This document shows, piece after piece, positions 62,117-64,000 of a stretch of DNA of 64,000 bases. The DNA comes from Clostridium cadaveris (lineage in GTDB: Bacteria; Bacillota; Clostridia; Clostridiales; Clostridiaceae), in assembly GCF_020911725.1 (NCBI RefSeq), contig NZ_CP076620.1:2298501-2362500 (forward strand), written 5' to 3'. Every line of letters starts with the position of its first letter. Position 1 is the first letter of the stretch. Below the pieces are notes generated by a model. The model made no database searches, was not told the origin of the DNA, and saw only the letters and a program-made list of their open reading frames with translations. The translations under genes were made by a program, and so were the position numbers.

Positions 62117-62914
62117 CTATTTCTTAAATAGTTTTTTAAATACTCCCATAAAACCACTTTCCGATGTTTGTTTTAGGTCTAATAATTGAACTTGTTCTCC
62201 TAAAATCCTACGGGCTATATTATTGAAGGCCTTTCCAGCTAAAGCTTTATCATCTAAAACAATAGGCTCTCCTTTATTTGTAGATACTGTTATATTTCTA
62301 TCATCAGGAACTACTCCTATAAGTTTTACAGAAAGTATTTCTACGATATCACTTACATCCAGCATATCGCCTTTTTTAGTCATATCATAATTTAATCTAT
62401 TTACTATTACCTCATAATCTTCTAAGCCTTTTGCTTCAAGTTTTCCAATAACTCTGTCAGCATCTCTTACTGAAGTGATTTCTGGATTTACTACTAATAT
62501 AGCTCTATCTGCTCCAACTATAGCATTTTCAAATCCCTGCTCTATACCTGCTGGACAATCAATTATAACATAATCAAATTCCTTTTTTAGTTCTGTAACT
62601 AATGATAGCATTTGTGATGTGGATATATCATTTTTATCCCTAGTCTGAGCTGTAGGAAGCATAAATAGGTTAGGCAGTCTCTTATCTTTTATAAGAGCTT
62701 GTTTAAGTCTGCATCTATTTTCCATGACATCCATGATAGTATAAACTATTCTATTTTCTAATCCCATCAACACATCTAAATTTCTTAGCCCTGTATCTCC
62801 ATCTACAACAACAACAGATTTTCCTAACGCTGCTAAAGCTGTTCCTATATTTGCAGTGGTTGTTGTCTTTCCAACTCCACCTTTACCTGATGTTATTACA
62901 ATTGACTCTCCCAT
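62117..62914 (-). CDS. minD: Septum site-determining ATPase MinD
   Basis: 265 residues from ATG at 62914 (MGESIVITSGKGGVGKTTTT), with TTGGAGGT upstream; the frame extends to 62968 without support. Deviant Walker A, VVVDGDTGLRNLD and a C-terminal amphipathic helix (FMGVFKKLFKK) for membrane binding. 17 bp after minE region; minC is upstream. Confidence 0.96.
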   Translation of the reverse strand: MGESIVITSGKGGVGKTTTTANIGTALAALGKSVVVVDGDTGLRNLDVLMGLENRIVYTIMDVMENRCRLKQALIKDKRLPNLFMLPTAQTRDKNDISTSQMLSLVTELKKEFDYVIIDCPAGIEQGFENAIVGADRAILVVNPEITSVRDADRVIGKLEAKGLEDYEVIVNRLNYDMTKKGDMLDVSDIVEILSVKLIGVVPDDRNITVSTNKGEPIVLDDKALAGKAFNNIARRILGEQVQLLDLKQTSESGFMGVFKKLFKK

Positions 62915-62936
62915 TTTCTTACCTCCAAAATTCAAT

Positions 62937-63569
62937 TTATATGTATTTATTAAGTATATATGGTTCAACTACTATTGCACCATCTTTTATCTTCGCTATT
63001 TCCGGGTAGGGTGGCTTTTCTCCTCCCTCAGGTGCTCTTGTTATTATACTGCCTATTTGTATTATTTCTGGCTGCATACAAAAAGCCCCTATTATAGATT
63101 TTTCGTTTCCGGTATATCCTGCATGAACGTGTCCTCTGATAGTTCCTAAAACCATTATATTTCCACCAGCGTAAATCTCAGCTCCTGCATTTACATCCCC
63201 AACTATAACTACATTTCCTACGTACTTTATACACTGTCCCCCTCTAACTGTCTTTCTTATAAATTTAGTTCTTCCTTCATATATTCCTTGAAAGACTTTG
63301 TCCTTTTTATCCTGCTTATTTTCAAAAATACAATCCATGATTTTGAACTCATCAAAAAGAAGATTCTTTAAGTTTGATTGCTCTCTATGAGTAACATTGC
63401 TTGTATCCATACTTAATTTTATAGTAAAGCCCTTATAAAAGCCTTTTCCCCTTTGGAGTTTTGCTACCAAGGCTTCTACTATAGAATCAAAATCTTGGAA
63501 CTTATCTGTATTTATCACAGCAATTAACCCATCTTTATTTCCTTTTATCATTATTCCGTCATCTTTCAT
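62937..63569 (-). CDS. minC: Septum inhibitor MinC
   Basis: 210 residues, with TTGGAGGT before ATG. N-terminal FtsZ-inhibiting domain (residues 1-95) and C-terminal beta-helix with GNVVIVGDVNAGAEIYAGGNIMVLGTIRGHVHAG (in two parts), the MinD-binding region. Blocks Z-ring formation away from midcell. Confidence 0.95.
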   Translation of the reverse strand: MKDDGIMIKGNKDGLIAVINTDKFQDFDSIVEALVAKLQRGKGFYKGFTIKLSMDTSNVTHREQSNLKNLLFDEFKIMDCIFENKQDKKDKVFQGIYEGRTKFIRKTVRGGQCIKYVGNVVIVGDVNAGAEIYAGGNIMVLGTIRGHVHAGYTGNEKSIIGAFCMQPEIIQIGSIITRAPEGGEKPPYPEIAKIKDGAIVVEPYILNKYI

Positions 63570-63655
63570 AGAAATACCTCCAACAAAATAACCTAATCTA
63601 TATATTTCAACATTAATTTAGTAAATTCCTTCAAAAATTCTAATTAAATATAAAA

Positions 63656-63693
63656 ATCCAGTAAAGAACTTTTAATCAAGCTCTTTACTGGAT
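63656..63693 (-). terminator. Terminator after the PBP2 gene
   Basis: ATCCAGTAAAGAGCTTG and the inverse TTCTTTACTGGAT form a long stem, then TTTTATAT on the minus strand. Separates pbp2 from minC. Confidence 0.85.
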
Positions 63694-63701
63694 CAAAATT
63701 T

Positions 63702-64000
63702 TTATTGTGCTGCTGGCAATTCATAATTAAATCTTGGAGTATATCCTGGATATTCTTTTTGAAGTCTTTCTTTAAAGTAAGACTCATATACAGCTCTAGC
63801 AACGTTCGCAGCTTCTCCTCCGTGACCACCATCATAAATAACTACTGTTATAGCTATTTCCGGGTTATCAACTGGTGCAAAACCAGTATATACAGCGTAA
63901 GAAGTTCTTCCAACTGCTTCCTGTACTCCACCTTCTCTGAAGGTAGCACTACCTGTTTTACCTGCAGTTCTCATAGGAAACCCTTGGAACGCATATCTTG
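63702..64000 (-). CDS. mrdA: Penicillin-binding protein 2 (partial, C-terminal end)
   Basis: The frame continues off the right edge (RYAFQGFPMRTAGKTGSAT). AGKTGSA is the KTG box of the transpeptidase domain; the last 80 residues include YTGFAPVDNPEIAITVVIYDGG. Position before minCDE and rodA matches PBP2/MrdA of the elongasome. Only about 99 codons are visible. Confidence 0.88.
   Translation of the reverse strand, partial: RYAFQGFPMRTAGKTGSATFREGGVQEAVGRTSYAVYTGFAPVDNPEIAITVVIYDGGHGGEAANVARAVYESYFKERLQKEYPGYTPRFNYELPAAQ

Noticed and set aside
63644-63835. 63-codon leftward open frame
   Set aside because: It overlaps the PBP2 end in another frame and runs through its terminator.
1-64000. CRISPR arrays, rRNA, tRNA and insertion sequences
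   Set aside because: No regularly spaced repeats, no TPsiC-arm-like sequences with cloverleaf context and no transposase frame were seen on either strand.

Overview
The window is low-GC Firmicute DNA, most likely Clostridium sensu stricto. Evidence is the sporulation pair spoIVFA/spoIVFB, the clostridial order pbp2-minCDE-rodA-mgsA-spoIVFAB-radical SAM pair-rng-rplU-prp-rpmA-obg, a complete selDAB operon in which SelD itself carries selenocysteine, and A+T-rich coding with strong GGAGG ribosome binding sites. I do not name a species.

Layout. (1) 1-996: chromosome left of a prophage, with an unrecognised gene running off the left edge and a detached rlmD-type 3' tail. (2) About 997-39989: an essentially complete temperate siphovirus-type prophage of about 39 kb, integrated at the 3' end of rlmD. 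Its integrase, ImmA/IrrE protease and CI repressor are on the + strand at the right end. Almost everything else reads leftward: Cro/Xis/antirepressor, YqaJ-RecT recombination, DnaD/DnaC replication with a probable iteron origin, SSB, Dam methylase, PAPS-reductase-like protein, nuclease, terminase, portal, MuF head protein, scaffold, capsid, connectors, tail, holin and amidase. (3) 39948-47721: rlmD and an RDD protein, a zinc-ribbon protein, selDAB and comEA. (4) 47850-64000: a DacF-type carboxypeptidase, then ribosome, NAD, GTPase, radical SAM, sporulation, cell-shape and division-site genes, ending in a partial PBP2.

The prophage carries a rich accessory load. The MuF head protein ends in a polymorphic toxin type 50 (Ntox50-like) domain and is followed by a probable immunity gene. 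Next comes a Tad1-like protein, from the family that sequesters Thoeris signalling nucleotides, set off by hairpin terminators on both sides. Further accessory genes are a + strand Mrr-type nuclease with an FtsK-gamma-like DNA-reading domain, a 392-residue protein with a HEPN-type R-x4-H motif, several small membrane proteins, a 36-residue TxpA/BsrG-like hydrophobic peptide, and an uncharacterised soluble-plus-membrane gene pair at the left end whose first gene appears frameshifted.

At DNA level the most useful signals are: an 11-bp att core and imperfect 22-bp arm-type repeats near both ends; three 14-bp iterons at 11 and 22 bp spacing inside the DnaD gene; a family of repressor operators; a near-perfect LexA box just upstream of the integrase; a small terminated transcript candidate whose promoter lies inside a 10-bp inverted repeat; and the bacterial SECIS hairpin in selD. 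No tRNA, rRNA, CRISPR array or insertion sequence was seen.
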